Numbered from the stretch's first letter, positions 9,546 to 18,208 are shown. The stretch is 64,000 nt of DNA from Nocardioides donggukensis (GCF_014842875.1 NZ_JACYXZ010000003.1:558001-622000), one strand, 5' to 3'. Made by a program: numbers and translations. The notes: generated by a model not told the origin, from the letters alone.

Positions 9546-10913
9546 TCAGCTGGACTCGTCGGTCGGGGTCTCCCCCGACTCAGAATCCTGCTCGGCGTCC
9601 TGCTCGGCGGCCGCCTCCGGGTCGATGACGACCCGGGAGGCCTCGTCGATCGCCGCCGCGATCTCGTCGATGGCGATCACCCGGGCGTAGAAGAGCCGGT
9701 ACAGGTCGTCGTGCACGGCCTTCTCGAGGGCCGGCAGCGACTCGAGCAGCGGCGGGATCACGATGTCGCGGACGCTGCGGTTGAAGACCTCGGCGTGCGC
9801 CGGGAGCCGGTCCCGCTGCAGGAACGCCTCGGACTCGGCCACCTCGTTGCTGGCGGGGACGAGGTACCCGGCCTCGGTCACCTCGGCGACCGACTCGGCG
9901 GAGATCGCGTGCACCACGAAGTCCGCGGCGGCCGAGGTGCTGGCGGAGTCCGCGGCGAGGCAGATCCCGGAGACGTCACCCACGGTGGTCTCGCTCTCGA
10001 GCACCGGCATCGGCATCACGTCGAACGAGAGGCCCTCGACCTCCCGCAGCTCGGGCACCAGCCCCCGGAAGCCCGCGATCATGCCGAGCCGGCCGTCCTT
10101 GAACCGGCGCAGCGCGGACTCCTGGCGCAGCTGGCGGGGGCTCAGCGTGATCCGGCCCCGCCGCAGCAGCTGCATGGTCCGCCCGAGCGCCCCCTGGGTC
10201 GCCTCGTCCGTGAGCGTCAGCGTGGTGGGCTGGCGGGGGTCGTCGAAGAGCTCGCCGCCGCCGGAGTACACGAACGGCGCCAGGCCCTGCAGCGTCGGGT
10301 CGATGTGCACGCCCTTGGTGCCGCGCCGGGCGGCGAACTCGGCCGCGGCGGCGAACTGGTCGAAGTTCCAGCGCAGCGGGTTGCCCGACACGGGCAGCTC
10401 CTGGGCCGCCATCTCCTCGAAGTCGACCAGGTCGGTGTTGTAGTACATCACCATCGGCGAGGCGCCGTACGGCATGCACTGGAGCCGGCTGTCGAGCGAG
10501 AACGCCAGCAGCGCGTCGCGCTTGTAGAGGTCGCCGAAGTCCACGCCGCGGCTGTCGAGCAGCTCGTCGAGGGGCTGGTTGATCCCGGCCTCCGCGATCC
10601 CGACCAGGTCCCGCCGCGAGGCGAGGAAGACGTCGGGCACGTCGCCGGAGGCCAGCACCCTGCGGGCCTCGTCCTGGTTCGCAGCCGTCTCCAGCCGCAC
10701 CTCGACCCCGGGGTTGTCGTCGTTGAAGCGCTGCACCATCGACTCGTACGCCGCGACCTCGTCGTCGGCCCCGTAGGCGAGGAACTCCAGCTCGACGCTC
10801 TCGCCGCTGGCGCCCGTCGGCTCGGCGCCGGGATCGGTCGCGTCGCCCTCGCAGGCGGTCCCGAAACCCGCGATCAGCACCATCGCGACCGCGCACGCCG
10901 CCTGTGTCCTCAC
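9546..10913 (-). CDS. ABC-type extracellular solute-binding lipoprotein
   Basis: A 455-aa family 1 solute-binding protein. The signal peptide ends at a Cys in FGTACEGD (lipobox-like). The mature protein has the two-lobe hallmark order: FNDDNPGVEVRLET, then DVFLASRRDLVGIAEAG, a hinge-region MPYGASPMVMYYNTDL, and a closing ESEAFLQRD segment. The C-terminus is an acidic Glu/Asp/Gln-rich tail. Sugars or oligosaccharides are the usual ligands. No permease or ATPase genes lie nearby, so it must work with components encoded elsewhere or act as an orphan. GTG 10913 is preceded by GGGGAAGG. Confidence 0.85.
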   Translation of the reverse strand: MRTQAACAVAMVLIAGFGTACEGDATDPGAEPTGASGESVELEFLAYGADDEVAAYESMVQRFNDDNPGVEVRLETAANQDEARRVLASGDVPDVFLASRRDLVGIAEAGINQPLDELLDSRGVDFGDLYKRDALLAFSLDSRLQCMPYGASPMVMYYNTDLVDFEEMAAQELPVSGNPLRWNFDQFAAAAEFAARRGTKGVHIDPTLQGLAPFVYSGGGELFDDPRQPTTLTLTDEATQGALGRTMQLLRRGRITLSPRQLRQESALRRFKDGRLGMIAGFRGLVPELREVEGLSFDVMPMPVLESETTVGDVSGICLAADSASTSAAADFVVHAISAESVAEVTEAGYLVPASNEVAESEAFLQRDRLPAHAEVFNRSVRDIVIPPLLESLPALEKAVHDDLYRLFYARVIAIDEIAAAIDEASRVVIDPEAAAEQDAEQDSESGETPTDESS

Positions 10914-11012
10914 GCCCCGGCTGCCTTCCCCTCGTCCACCCTGTGCCCGGCCACAATATCGGGGATGTGCGGACACGCCCTCGGAGGGACCTGCTGGGTC
11001 GCCCGCGGGGCC

Positions 11013-11018
11013 TACGCT
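11013..11018 (+). promoter_or_regulatory. -10 box, likely leaderless start of lipoprotein gene
   Basis: TACGCT fits TANNNT and ends 7 nt before ATG 11026. The short distance leaves no room for a ribosome-binding site, so the transcript probably begins at or next to the start codon. Confidence 0.55.
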
Positions 11019-11025
11019 GACGCCC

Positions 11026-11790
11026 ATGCCGCTCTCACGGGTCCGGATGGTCCCAGCCGTCCCCGCAGCCCTGCTCGGCCTGCTGGTCCTGCTCGCGACG
11101 CTCTCGGGGTGCGGCGAGCAGTCCACCGCGGAGGACGACACGGTGGGTGGGCCGGAGACCTCGGCGGCCGGGACGCCGTCCGCCACCGACCCGGCCGACC
11201 CCACGGACGAGGCCGACCCCACCGCGGAGCCCGGGGTCGAGCCGACGCGAGCGGCGGGGATCGCCGGTCGGCTGCTCACCTCGGCCGAGCTGCCCGGGCT
11301 GAACGACGAGACCGGGTGGGAGACCGTCGGCGAGGGTGCCGGGCCGGAGGGCGCCGACCCCGCGGTCGAGTGCCACCGGTTCTCGCTGGTCGACATCGGC
11401 GCCCTCCGCTCCGTGGTCCGCGACCACACGGGTCCGGGTGAGTCCGAGGCCAGTCAGGTGGTCGCGCGCTTCGCCGACGCCGCCTCGGCCGAGCGCGCCC
11501 TCGCGGTCCTGCACACCTGGCACGAGGGCTGCGCGCAGGAGCTCGACGCCGGGGACGTCCGGGTCGGCAACCGGACTCCGGTGCCCACCGAGGTCGGCTC
11601 GGCCGAGCGCTACCTGCTCCGCTACGGCGCGTCCGGGGCCGAGCTGCAGACGTTCTCCGACATCGCCCTGGCCCGCCGAGGGCGCTGGCTCAGCGTGCTG
11701 AGGATCGCGACCGTCGGGCAGGACTACAACTACCCGGCAGGCGAGGAGCCCGGCGCCCGGGCCGCCGCGGCCGCCGCGCTACTGCTCTGA
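11026..11790 (+). CDS. putative lipoprotein with PknH-like sensor domain
   Basis: A 254-aa secreted lipoprotein. Signal peptide with lipobox LSGC, then a Thr/Asp/Pro-rich linker, then a globular domain from about residue 75. The globular part has two cysteines (ECHRF and HEGCAQ) and resembles the extracellular sensor fold found in PknH/LpqQ-type actinobacterial proteins. That assignment rests on overall pattern and is moderate. It is transcribed alone, divergent from the solute-binding protein and convergent with the aldo/keto reductase. Confidence 0.65.
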   Translation: MPLSRVRMVPAVPAALLGLLVLLATLSGCGEQSTAEDDTVGGPETSAAGTPSATDPADPTDEADPTAEPGVEPTRAAGIAGRLLTSAELPGLNDETGWETVGEGAGPEGADPAVECHRFSLVDIGALRSVVRDHTGPGESEASQVVARFADAASAERALAVLHTWHEGCAQELDAGDVRVGNRTPVPTEVGSAERYLLRYGASGAELQTFSDIALARRGRWLSVLRIATVGQDYNYPAGEEPGARAAAAAALLL

Positions 11791-11819
11791 GCCGTCGGGC
11801 CGTCGGGGCCGTCGGGGCC

Positions 11820-12704
11820 CTAGGAGCCCTCCGGCCCGTCACTCCCGTTCAGCCGGGCCAGCTCCTCGTCGGTCAGCCGCAGGTGGACCGCGGCCGCGCA
11901 GTCGGTGATCGAGGCCGGCCGGCTGGCCCCGGGGATCGGCACCAGCACGGGAGAGCGGGCCAGCATCCAGGCCAGGCACACCTGGTGCGGGCTGACGCCG
12001 TGCGCCTGCGCCACGTCGGCGAACGGCTGGTGCCGAGCACCGAGCTCCCGGCCCTCGCGCATCCCGCCCAGGGGGCTCCACGGGAGGAAGGCGAGGTCCA
12101 GCTGCTCGCACAGGTCGATCTCCTCCTCGGAGGAGCGGAACCGCGGGCTGTACTCGTTCTGGACGCTGACCAGGGCGTCGCCCAGGACGCTGCGCGCCTC
12201 GCGGATCTGGGCCGGGTCGGCGTTCGAGATCCCTACCCGCTCGACCAGCCCGTCGTCGTAGGCCTGGCGGAACGCCCCCATGGTCTCGGCGTACGGGACC
12301 TCCGGGTCGGGTCGGTGGCTCTGGTAGAGGCCGATGGCCTCGACCCGGAGCCGGGACAGGGAGCCCTCGAGTGCCTTGCGGATCCACTCCGGACGGCCGG
12401 AGACCGGCCACGCGGAGCCGTCCCGCCGGATGCCGCCCTTGGTGGCCACGAGCACGTCCGGGCTGCCGGCGGCCCTGAGGGCGGCTCCGACCAGCACCTC
12501 GTTGTGGCCCAACCCGGTGTCGTCGGGCGCGTAGCAGTCCGCGGTGTCGATGAGGTCGATGCCGGCATCGAGGGCGGCGTGCACGGTCGCGATCGCCTCG
12601 GCGCGGGGCGGCAGCTCGCCGGTGCTGGTCCGGGGCCGGGACAGCGGCATGGCGCCGAGCCCGATCGCGCTGACGGTGCGTTCCCCGATGCGGCGACGTC
12701 TCAT
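11820..12704 (-). CDS. aldo/keto reductase
   Basis: A 294-aa NADPH-dependent carbonyl reductase of the AKR TIM-barrel family. The catalytic tetrad is present: Asp in LIDTADCY, Tyr of the same motif, Lys in VATKGGI, and His in YQSHRPDP. The C-terminal IPGASRPASI segment binds the cofactor phosphate. ATG 12704 has TACGGT (12711-12716, read on this strand) 6 nt upstream, indicating a leaderless transcript. The physiological substrate cannot be predicted. Confidence 0.9.
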   Translation of the reverse strand: MRRRRIGERTVSAIGLGAMPLSRPRTSTGELPPRAEAIATVHAALDAGIDLIDTADCYAPDDTGLGHNEVLVGAALRAAGSPDVLVATKGGIRRDGSAWPVSGRPEWIRKALEGSLSRLRVEAIGLYQSHRPDPEVPYAETMGAFRQAYDDGLVERVGISNADPAQIREARSVLGDALVSVQNEYSPRFRSSEEEIDLCEQLDLAFLPWSPLGGMREGRELGARHQPFADVAQAHGVSPHQVCLAWMLARSPVLVPIPGASRPASITDCAAAVHLRLTDEELARLNGSDGPEGS

Positions 12705-12710
12705 GGGGTG

Positions 12711-12716
12711 ACCGTA
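12711..12716 (-). promoter_or_regulatory. -10 box, leaderless start of aldo/keto reductase
   Basis: TACGGT on the minus strand ends 6 nt before ATG 12704, the geometry expected when transcription starts on the initiation codon. Confidence 0.6.
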
Positions 12717-12750
12717 CCCACATCCGCCCGGCGAGAGCGTCCGATGCCGG

Positions 12751-12778
12751 TTGATCCGCGCCCGCACTGACCTAGACT
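12751..12778 (+). promoter_or_regulatory. strong-looking promoter for an unannotated RNA
   Basis: TTGATC (12751-12756), 16 nt, then TAGACT (12773-12778) on the plus strand. The predicted transcription start, about 7 nt on, falls at 12785-12786, exactly where a perfect 10-bp inverted repeat begins. No protein gene follows on this strand. Confidence 0.6.
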
Positions 12779-12785
12779 GGGCCGC

Positions 12786-12920
12786 GGTGTGCCGGGCCGC
12801 GGCAGCCCCGGGTCCCGAAATAAGCCGCTACGAGCGGCCACGCGCCGTGAGGCGCTCCCGGTCCGGCACACCACCCCCCTACGGCAGCTCTGCGGCACTC
12901 CTACGGCACCTTTACGGCAC
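12786..12920 (+). ncRNA. candidate structured small RNA, unknown family
   Basis: GGTGTGCCGG (12786-12795) pairs perfectly with CCGGCACACC (12863-12872). Inside lie two further hairpins: GCCGCT/AGCGGC (12824-12838) and GCGCC/GGCGC closed by GTGA, a GNRA-type tetraloop (12842-12855). This makes a closed multibranch structure of 87 nt. It is followed by CCCCCC and four TrCGGCAs repeats at an exact 11-nt period (12880, 12891, 12902, 12913). A promoter sits at the right distance upstream. It is not a tRNA: no T-arm GTTCRA sequence is present on either strand. The 3' end is not defined. Confidence 0.45.
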
Positions 12921-12941
12921 TCCCGGGGGCCTCGGCGGGGC

Positions 12942-13529
12942 TCAGGCAAGGTCGCCCTGCAGCTCCAGGTGGCCGGCGGCCTCCAGCTGCTCGGCCAGGC
13001 CGAGCATCCGGGGCGCGTCCGCACTCGCCAGGTGCGCCCGGCCGACCGCGACGACACGGGCGAAGGCCGAAGCCCGGAAGAGCACGTCGGCGAACTCCCC
13101 GGAGGCGATCCCCGCGAGCACCTCGTCGACCATCAGCCGCAGCCCGTCCGGCCCGGGAGGGTCGGCCACCCCGGCCACCACCCGGGCCACCTGGGCGGTC
13201 CGCCGGCCGGCCTCGAACTCGCGGGCGGCCAGCACCGGGTCGGCGTACACCCAGGCGCGCAGCACGTAGAGCCGCCACAGGCAGCCGGCCAGGGAGTCCG
13301 CCGGGGCACCGGCCCAGAGGTCCGCCAGGGTCTCGAGGCCCTCGGTCTCGGCCAGGGTCTGCAGGCGTCGGGCCACCTCGGCGTCGGCGGAGTCGTGCGC
13401 GCCGCGCACGATCAGCGACGCCGCCCGGTCGGCGGCCTCGGAGACCAGGGCCGGGTCGGTGCCGCCGACGAGGCTCTCGAAGAACGGCGCTCCGGGGGCG
13501 GCCGGCCGGTGATGCCTGCGCTCGGTCAT
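12942..13529 (-). CDS. conserved hypothetical protein, alpha-helical
   Basis: A 195-aa, mostly helical, soluble protein with no signal peptide or membrane helix. I do not recognise its family. Visible features are two Trp-containing helices (LADLWAG and LWRLYVLRAWVYADP) and a Leu/Ala-rich C-terminus ending QLEAAGHLELQGDLA. It lies downstream of hrpA on the same strand, but a 118-nt gap with an inverted repeat separates them, and TAGGGT 6 nt before its ATG suggests its own leaderless promoter. Confidence 0.75.
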   Translation of the reverse strand: MTERRHHRPAAPGAPFFESLVGGTDPALVSEAADRAASLIVRGAHDSADAEVARRLQTLAETEGLETLADLWAGAPADSLAGCLWRLYVLRAWVYADPVLAAREFEAGRRTAQVARVVAGVADPPGPDGLRLMVDEVLAGIASGEFADVLFRASAFARVVAVGRAHLASADAPRMLGLAEQLEAAGHLELQGDLA

Positions 13530-13535
13530 GCTCCG

Positions 13536-13541
13536 ACCCTA
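13536..13541 (-). promoter_or_regulatory. -10 box, leaderless start of hypothetical protein
   Basis: TAGGGT on the minus strand ends 6 nt before ATG 13529, giving a predicted transcription start on the ATG itself. Confidence 0.55.
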
Positions 13542-13579
13542 GGCGAGGAGTGGTCCCACCGACTGCGCAACAGCCATCA

Positions 13580-13629
13580 GGGTCGTGTGCCCGAGGACGT
13601 GCCATAGCGCGGTCTCAGGCACACGACCC
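13580..13629. terminator. 12-bp inverted repeat after hrpA
   Basis: GGGTCGTGTGCC (13580-13591) pairs with GGCACACGACCC (13618-13629) across 26 nt, and the stem can continue with GAG/CTC after one mismatch. It sits 18 nt past the hrpA stop and before the next minus-strand gene, as expected for an intrinsic terminator without a U-tract. A processed or protein-binding RNA element is also possible. Confidence 0.5.
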
Positions 13630-13647
13630 GACCTGCGAGCGGGCTGA

Positions 13648-16600
13648 TCAGGGCAGGAGCTTGCGGATCCGGGCGTCGCTGACCGGGTACGCCGTCCCCA
13701 GGTGCTGGGCCCACAGGGAAACCCGGAGCTCCTCGAGCATCCAGCGCACCCGCCGCAGCGACTCCCCGGGCGGCCGGCCCTCCGGCAGCGCGGCCACCCC
13801 GTGCAGCCAGGCGTCCTGCAGCGCGGCGACCTGGTCCATGAGCTGCCGGTCGCGGCCGACCTGGCCCTCGAGCCGCTCCCGGCGGTACTCCAAGGCGGCC
13901 AGGTAGCGCGGCAGCTCGCGCAACTGCTCCACCCCGGCGTCGGCGACGAAGCCCCGCCGCACCAGGCGGTCCAGCTGGGCCCGCATGTCGGTCAGCGCCG
14001 GGAGGGTGGTCAGCTCGGCCCGTCCGGTCAGCAGCCGGTCGACCCGGCGCCACACCTCCAGGGTCGCGAAGACACTGGGCAGCACGCCGCGGACCCGGGC
14101 GTCCAGCTCGCTGCCGGCGGCGGCCAGCAGCGCGGCGTACTCCTCCTCGGTGCGCACCGGGGGCCTGGCGTCCACGGCCTGCTGCAGCACGGCGGCGAGG
14201 CAGTCGTCGAGCAGCTCGGCGACGGTGGGGTACGGCGACCCGGCCAGCGCCAGCTTGTCGGCGTTGCCGAGACCCCGGACGATCTCCTTGACCGGCGACC
14301 GGACCCCGAGCCGGAGGAGCCGGCCCACGCCGAGGCGGTGCCGGGCCTCGGCCTCGTCGGCGGACCCGACGACCGACAGCCCGACGGTGCCCGCCGGCTC
14401 GACGTCGAGGGCCGGGAAGCCGCGGACCTCGTGGCCGGCGCGGGTGGTGGTGAAGGAGCGCTCGATCGCGCCGAAGGTCCAGCCGGTCTGGCCGGTCACC
14501 GCGATCCCCGAGTCGGCGGCCACGGCCGCGATGGCCTCATCGAACCTCGGCCGCAGCGGCTCCTTCAGGGCCTCGAGGTCCTTGCCGCGCGCCTGCTCGC
14601 GACCGGCCTCGTCGACCACCCGGAACGTCGGCCGCAGGTGCTCGGGCACCCGGCTCCAGTCCCACGCATCCGCCGGCACGACCACGCCCGTGGTCGAGCG
14701 CAGCCACCGGGACAGCGCCTCGAGCAGCGGCTCCTCGCCGGCCGGGACCGCGGCCAGGAAGTCGCGCGCCTTGTCCGGGGCCGGCACGAAGCTGACCCTC
14801 AGGTTCTTGGGGAGCGAGCGGATCAGGGCGGTGACCAGCTCCTCGCGCAGGCCGGGGACGTTCCAGCTGAACGCCTCCGCCTCCACCCGGTTCAGGGTGG
14901 CCACGGGCACCTCGATCGTCAGCCCGTCCTCGGCGGCGCCGGGCTCGAAGTGGTAGCGGATCGGGAACGACAGCCCGGGTGACCCGTCGGCTCCGTCGTT
15001 CCCGTCGCCGTGCTGCCACAGGTCGGGGTAGTCCTGGGCGCGCACCTCGACCGCGGTGGCGTGGGTCAGCATCTCCGGGTCGAAGGTCAGCAGCCCCGGC
15101 CGCTCGCGGCGCTCCTTCTTCCACCACTGGTCGAAGTGGGCGCCGCTGACCACCTCGGCCCCCACCCGGGCGTCGTAGAAGTCGAACAGCGTGTGCTCGT
15201 CGACGACGATGTCGCGGCGCCGGGCCCGGTGCTCGAGCTCCTCGGCCTCCTCGAGCAGCCGCAGGTTCTCGGTGAAGAACCGGTGCCTGCCCTGGTGCGC
15301 CGGGGTCCACTCGCCATGGACCAGCGCGTGCCGGATGAACAGCTCGCGTGCCACCTCGGGGTCGACGGTGCCGTAGTTGACCAGCCGGTCGGCGACCAGC
15401 GGGACGCCGTACAGCGTCACCCGCTCGTGGGCCATCACCGCCGCCCGCTTGCGCGACCAATGCGGCTCGGAGTAGGTGCGCTTGACCAGGTGCGCGCCCG
15501 CACGCTCGGCCCACTCGGGGCGGATCGCGGCGTTCTGTCGGCCCCAGAGCCGGGAGGTCTCGACCAGCTCGCCGGCCATCACGAAGCCGGGGTTCTGCCC
15601 CTTGAGGGCGGAGCCGGGGAAGATCGCGAACCGGGTGCCGCGGGCGCCGAGGTACTCCCGGGGACCGCGCGGGCGGCCCTCCTTGCGGTCCCGCTCCTCC
15701 AGGGCGCCGATGTGCGAGAGCAGGCCCGAGAGCAGGGCCTGGTGGATCCCGTCGGCGTCCGGGGTGTCGGCCTCGGTGCCGGCCTTGATGCCCATCTCCC
15801 TGGCGACCCGCCGCAGCTGCGACTCGAAGTCCTGCCACTCGCGCACCCGCAGGTAGTTCAGGAACTCGCGCCGGCACATCCGGCGGAAGGCGCTCCCGGA
15901 CAGCTCGCGCTGCTGCTCACGCAGATGGCGCCACAGGTTGAGCCAGGTCAGGAAGTCCGAGGTCGGGTCCTTGAACCGGGCGTGCGCCTGGTCGGCCTGG
16001 GCCTGCTTCTCGGCCGGCCGCTCGCGCGGGTCCTGCAGCGACAGCGCGGCCGCGATCACCACCACCTCACGCACGCAGCCGAGCCGCTCGGCCTCCAGGA
16101 TCATCCGGCCCAGCCGGGGGTCGATCGGCAGCCGGGCGAGCCGACGGCCGAGCTTGGTCAGCCGGGCCCGCCCCGACTGCTGCCCCGACTGCTGGCCGGA
16201 CTGCTCCCGCGACTGCTGCCTCGGCTCCCGGCGGCGCTGCCCCCCGCCGGCGCTCAGCGCCCCCAGCTCCTCGAGCAGCTGGGTGCCGGCGGTGACGTTG
16301 CGCCGGTCGGGCGGCTCGACGAACGGGAACCGGGCCACGTCCCCGAGCCCCAGGGAGGTCATCTGCAGGATCACGCTGGCCAGGTTCGTGCGCAGGATCT
16401 CGGGGTCGGTGAACTCCGGTCGGGAGTCGAAGTCCTCCTCGGCGTAGAGCCGGATCGCGATCCCGGCCTCGACCCGACCGCAGCGGCCGGAGCGCTGGGC
16501 GGCCGAGGCCTGGCTGATCGCCTCGATCGGCAGCCGCTGCACCTTGGTGCGCACCGAGTACCGCGAGATGCGCGCCAGCCCGGTGTCCACGACGTACCGG

Positions 16601-17577
16601 ATGCCGGGGACCGTCAGCGAGGTCTCCGCGACGTTGGTGGCGAGCACGACGCGGCGGCCGGAGCCGCCCGGCGAGAAGACCCGGTGCTGCTCGGCCGAGG
16701 ACAGCCGGGAGTAGAGCGGCAGCACCTCGAGCGGGCGGCGTACGTCGCCCAGCCCGGCCAGGGCCTCTGCGGTGTCGCGGATCTCCCGCTCACCGGGCAG
16801 GAAGACCAGGATGTCGCCGGGTCCCTCGCCGGAGAGCTCGCGGACCGCATCGACGACCGCCTCGGTCTGGTCCCGGACGACCGGCTCGCCCTCGTCGTCG
16901 ACGTCGTCGCCTCCCGCGTCGACGTCGTCGGGCAGGGCGACCAGCGGGCGGTAGCGCACCTCGACCGGGTAGGTGCGGCCGGAGACCTCGATGATCGGCG
17001 CCGGCCGGCCGTCCCGGTCGCAGAAGTGCTCCGCGAAGCGCTCCGGGTCGATCGTCGCGGAGGTGATCACGACCTTGAGGTCGGGCCGCTGTGGCAGCAG
17101 GCGCTTGAGGTAGCCGAGGATGAAGTCGATGTTGAGGCTCCGCTCGTGGGCCTCGTCGATGATGATCGTGTCGTACCTCTCCAGCCGGCGGTCGCGTTGC
17201 AGCTCGGCGAGCAGGATCCCGTCGGTCATCAGCTTGACCCGGCTGGCGCGGGAGGTGCGGTCGGTGAACCGGACCTGGTAGCCGATCACGTCGCCCAGCT
17301 CGGTGCCGAGCTCCTCGGCGATCCGCTCGGCGACCGCGCGGGCCGCGATCCGCCGGGGCTGGGTGTGCCCGATCAGCCGGCCGCCGGCGCCCGCCGCGCC
17401 ACGACCGAGCTCGAGGCAGATCTTGGGCAGCTGCGTGGTCTTGCCGGAGCCGGTCTCACCGGCGACGATCACGACCTGGTGGTCCCGGATCGCCGCGGCG
17501 ATGTCGTCGCGGCGCTCGCTGACCGGCAGCTGCGGCGGGTAGGCGATCTTCAGGGGCTCGGACACAACGCGAGTCAT
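13648..17577 (-). CDS. hrpA: ATP-dependent RNA helicase HrpA
   Basis: A 1309-aa DEAH-box RNA helicase, full length for the family; E. coli HrpA acts on mRNA and on stalled ribosomes. Domains: RecA1 with Walker A GETGSGKT (40-47), DEAH (141-144) and SAT (173-175); RecA2 with the VLATNVAETSLTVPGIRYV and QRSGRCGR segments; a helicase-associated domain; an OB-fold; and the long HrpA-specific C-terminal domain (DUF3418 type). A low-complexity Gln/Ser/Arg insert lies in the middle (around residue 460). ATG 17577 lies 18 nt from the end of the upstream envelope-protein gene. Confidence 0.96.
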   Translation of the reverse strand: MTRVVSEPLKIAYPPQLPVSERRDDIAAAIRDHQVVIVAGETGSGKTTQLPKICLELGRGAAGAGGRLIGHTQPRRIAARAVAERIAEELGTELGDVIGYQVRFTDRTSRASRVKLMTDGILLAELQRDRRLERYDTIIIDEAHERSLNIDFILGYLKRLLPQRPDLKVVITSATIDPERFAEHFCDRDGRPAPIIEVSGRTYPVEVRYRPLVALPDDVDAGGDDVDDEGEPVVRDQTEAVVDAVRELSGEGPGDILVFLPGEREIRDTAEALAGLGDVRRPLEVLPLYSRLSSAEQHRVFSPGGSGRRVVLATNVAETSLTVPGIRYVVDTGLARISRYSVRTKVQRLPIEAISQASAAQRSGRCGRVEAGIAIRLYAEEDFDSRPEFTDPEILRTNLASVILQMTSLGLGDVARFPFVEPPDRRNVTAGTQLLEELGALSAGGGQRRREPRQQSREQSGQQSGQQSGRARLTKLGRRLARLPIDPRLGRMILEAERLGCVREVVVIAAALSLQDPRERPAEKQAQADQAHARFKDPTSDFLTWLNLWRHLREQQRELSGSAFRRMCRREFLNYLRVREWQDFESQLRRVAREMGIKAGTEADTPDADGIHQALLSGLLSHIGALEERDRKEGRPRGPREYLGARGTRFAIFPGSALKGQNPGFVMAGELVETSRLWGRQNAAIRPEWAERAGAHLVKRTYSEPHWSRKRAAVMAHERVTLYGVPLVADRLVNYGTVDPEVARELFIRHALVHGEWTPAHQGRHRFFTENLRLLEEAEELEHRARRRDIVVDEHTLFDFYDARVGAEVVSGAHFDQWWKKERRERPGLLTFDPEMLTHATAVEVRAQDYPDLWQHGDGNDGADGSPGLSFPIRYHFEPGAAEDGLTIEVPVATLNRVEAEAFSWNVPGLREELVTALIRSLPKNLRVSFVPAPDKARDFLAAVPAGEEPLLEALSRWLRSTTGVVVPADAWDWSRVPEHLRPTFRVVDEAGREQARGKDLEALKEPLRPRFDEAIAAVAADSGIAVTGQTGWTFGAIERSFTTTRAGHEVRGFPALDVEPAGTVGLSVVGSADEAEARHRLGVGRLLRLGVRSPVKEIVRGLGNADKLALAGSPYPTVAELLDDCLAAVLQQAVDARPPVRTEEEYAALLAAAGSELDARVRGVLPSVFATLEVWRRVDRLLTGRAELTTLPALTDMRAQLDRLVRRGFVADAGVEQLRELPRYLAALEYRRERLEGQVGRDRQLMDQVAALQDAWLHGVAALPEGRPPGESLRRVRWMLEELRVSLWAQHLGTAYPVSDARIRKLLP

Positions 17578-17595
17578 TGTGCCCGAGCCCCGAAG

Positions 17596-18066
17596 TCACA
17601 GCGACGTGGTGGCGTCGGACGTGGTGGCGTCGGGCGTGGTGGCGTCGGGCGTGGTGGCGTCGGGCCCGGTGCCGCCGGGCGCGGTGTCGTCGGGCGCGGT
17701 CCCGGGAGGCAGCTGCCCGGGCCCGCCGGCGGGAGGCAGCTGCTGCTGGCCGTCGCCCAGCTGGCCGGGCACCTGGCCGGGCACCCCACCGGGAGCCTGG
17801 CCGGGAGCCTGGCCGCCGTTCCGGCCGGGGCCACCGCCCGCACCGTCATCGGCGCCGGCGCTGACCGCGCCGAGGGCCGCGCCCCCGGCGGCACCGAGGA
17901 TCACCGAGGCCAGCGCCACCCCGGCGACGGCGCGCATGCCGAGCGCCCGGTCACGCAGCCGCGGGCCGGTGTCGGGCTGGTCGGGCTGGTCGGGCTGGTC
18001 GGTCTGGCCGTGCTGGCCGTGCTGGTCGGGCTGGTCGTGGGCTCGGTCGTTCGTCTCTTCGCTCAT
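17596..18066 (-). CDS. small membrane protein with Gly/Pro/Gln-rich tail
   Basis: A 156-aa protein of unknown family. A hydrophilic N-terminus with HGQ and DQP repeats precedes one transmembrane helix (AVAGVALASVILGAAGGAALGAV). The presumed outside portion is rich in Gly, Pro, Gln and Ala and ends in DATTP/DATTS repeats. The repeats correspond to six 15-bp tandem units in the DNA. It is divergent from the two-component system, and the response-regulator boxes lie in the shared region, so it may belong to that regulon. The function is unknown; an envelope-associated role is inference. Confidence 0.7.
   Translation of the reverse strand: MSEETNDRAHDQPDQHGQHGQTDQPDQPDQPDTGPRLRDRALGMRAVAGVALASVILGAAGGAALGAVSAGADDGAGGGPGRNGGQAPGQAPGGVPGQVPGQLGDGQQQLPPAGGPGQLPPGTAPDDTAPGGTGPDATTPDATTPDATTSDATTSL
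17603..17692. repeat. 15-bp coding tandem repeat, six units
   Basis: Six consecutive 15-bp units, the first four nearly identical, encode the C-terminal DATTP/DATTS repeats of the small membrane protein. The unit length is a multiple of three, so copy-number changes would alter tail length without breaking the frame. Confidence 0.85.
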
Positions 18067-18145
18067 GCGCTCAGCCTCCGGCGGCCCCCTGTGCCGGGGC
18101 TGTGGCCGGTCTGTGCCGGCGCCACGTCCGCCGGGACCACTGTCC

Positions 18146-18175
18146 CTCACAGGCGGCTCACAGGAATCTGACAGG
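18146..18175 (+). promoter_or_regulatory. three direct repeats, probable response-regulator binding site
   Basis: CTCACAGG at 18146 and 18157 and CTGACAGG at 18168 have an exact 11-bp period, so all lie on one face of the helix. This is the geometry bound by OmpR/PhoB-type regulators. The site is 34 nt before the response-regulator start and in the divergent region with the small membrane protein. The last two units recur before the glycosyltransferase genes. Confidence 0.65.
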
Positions 18176-18208
18176 CTGGCGGCACACACGCACGACAGGG
18201 TGAGGCCC

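Noticed and set aside
12786..12872. tRNA (class II length, paired ends)
   Set aside because: No T-arm consensus (GTTCRA) or plausible anticodon arm on either strand, and the internal hairpins do not match tRNA spacing.
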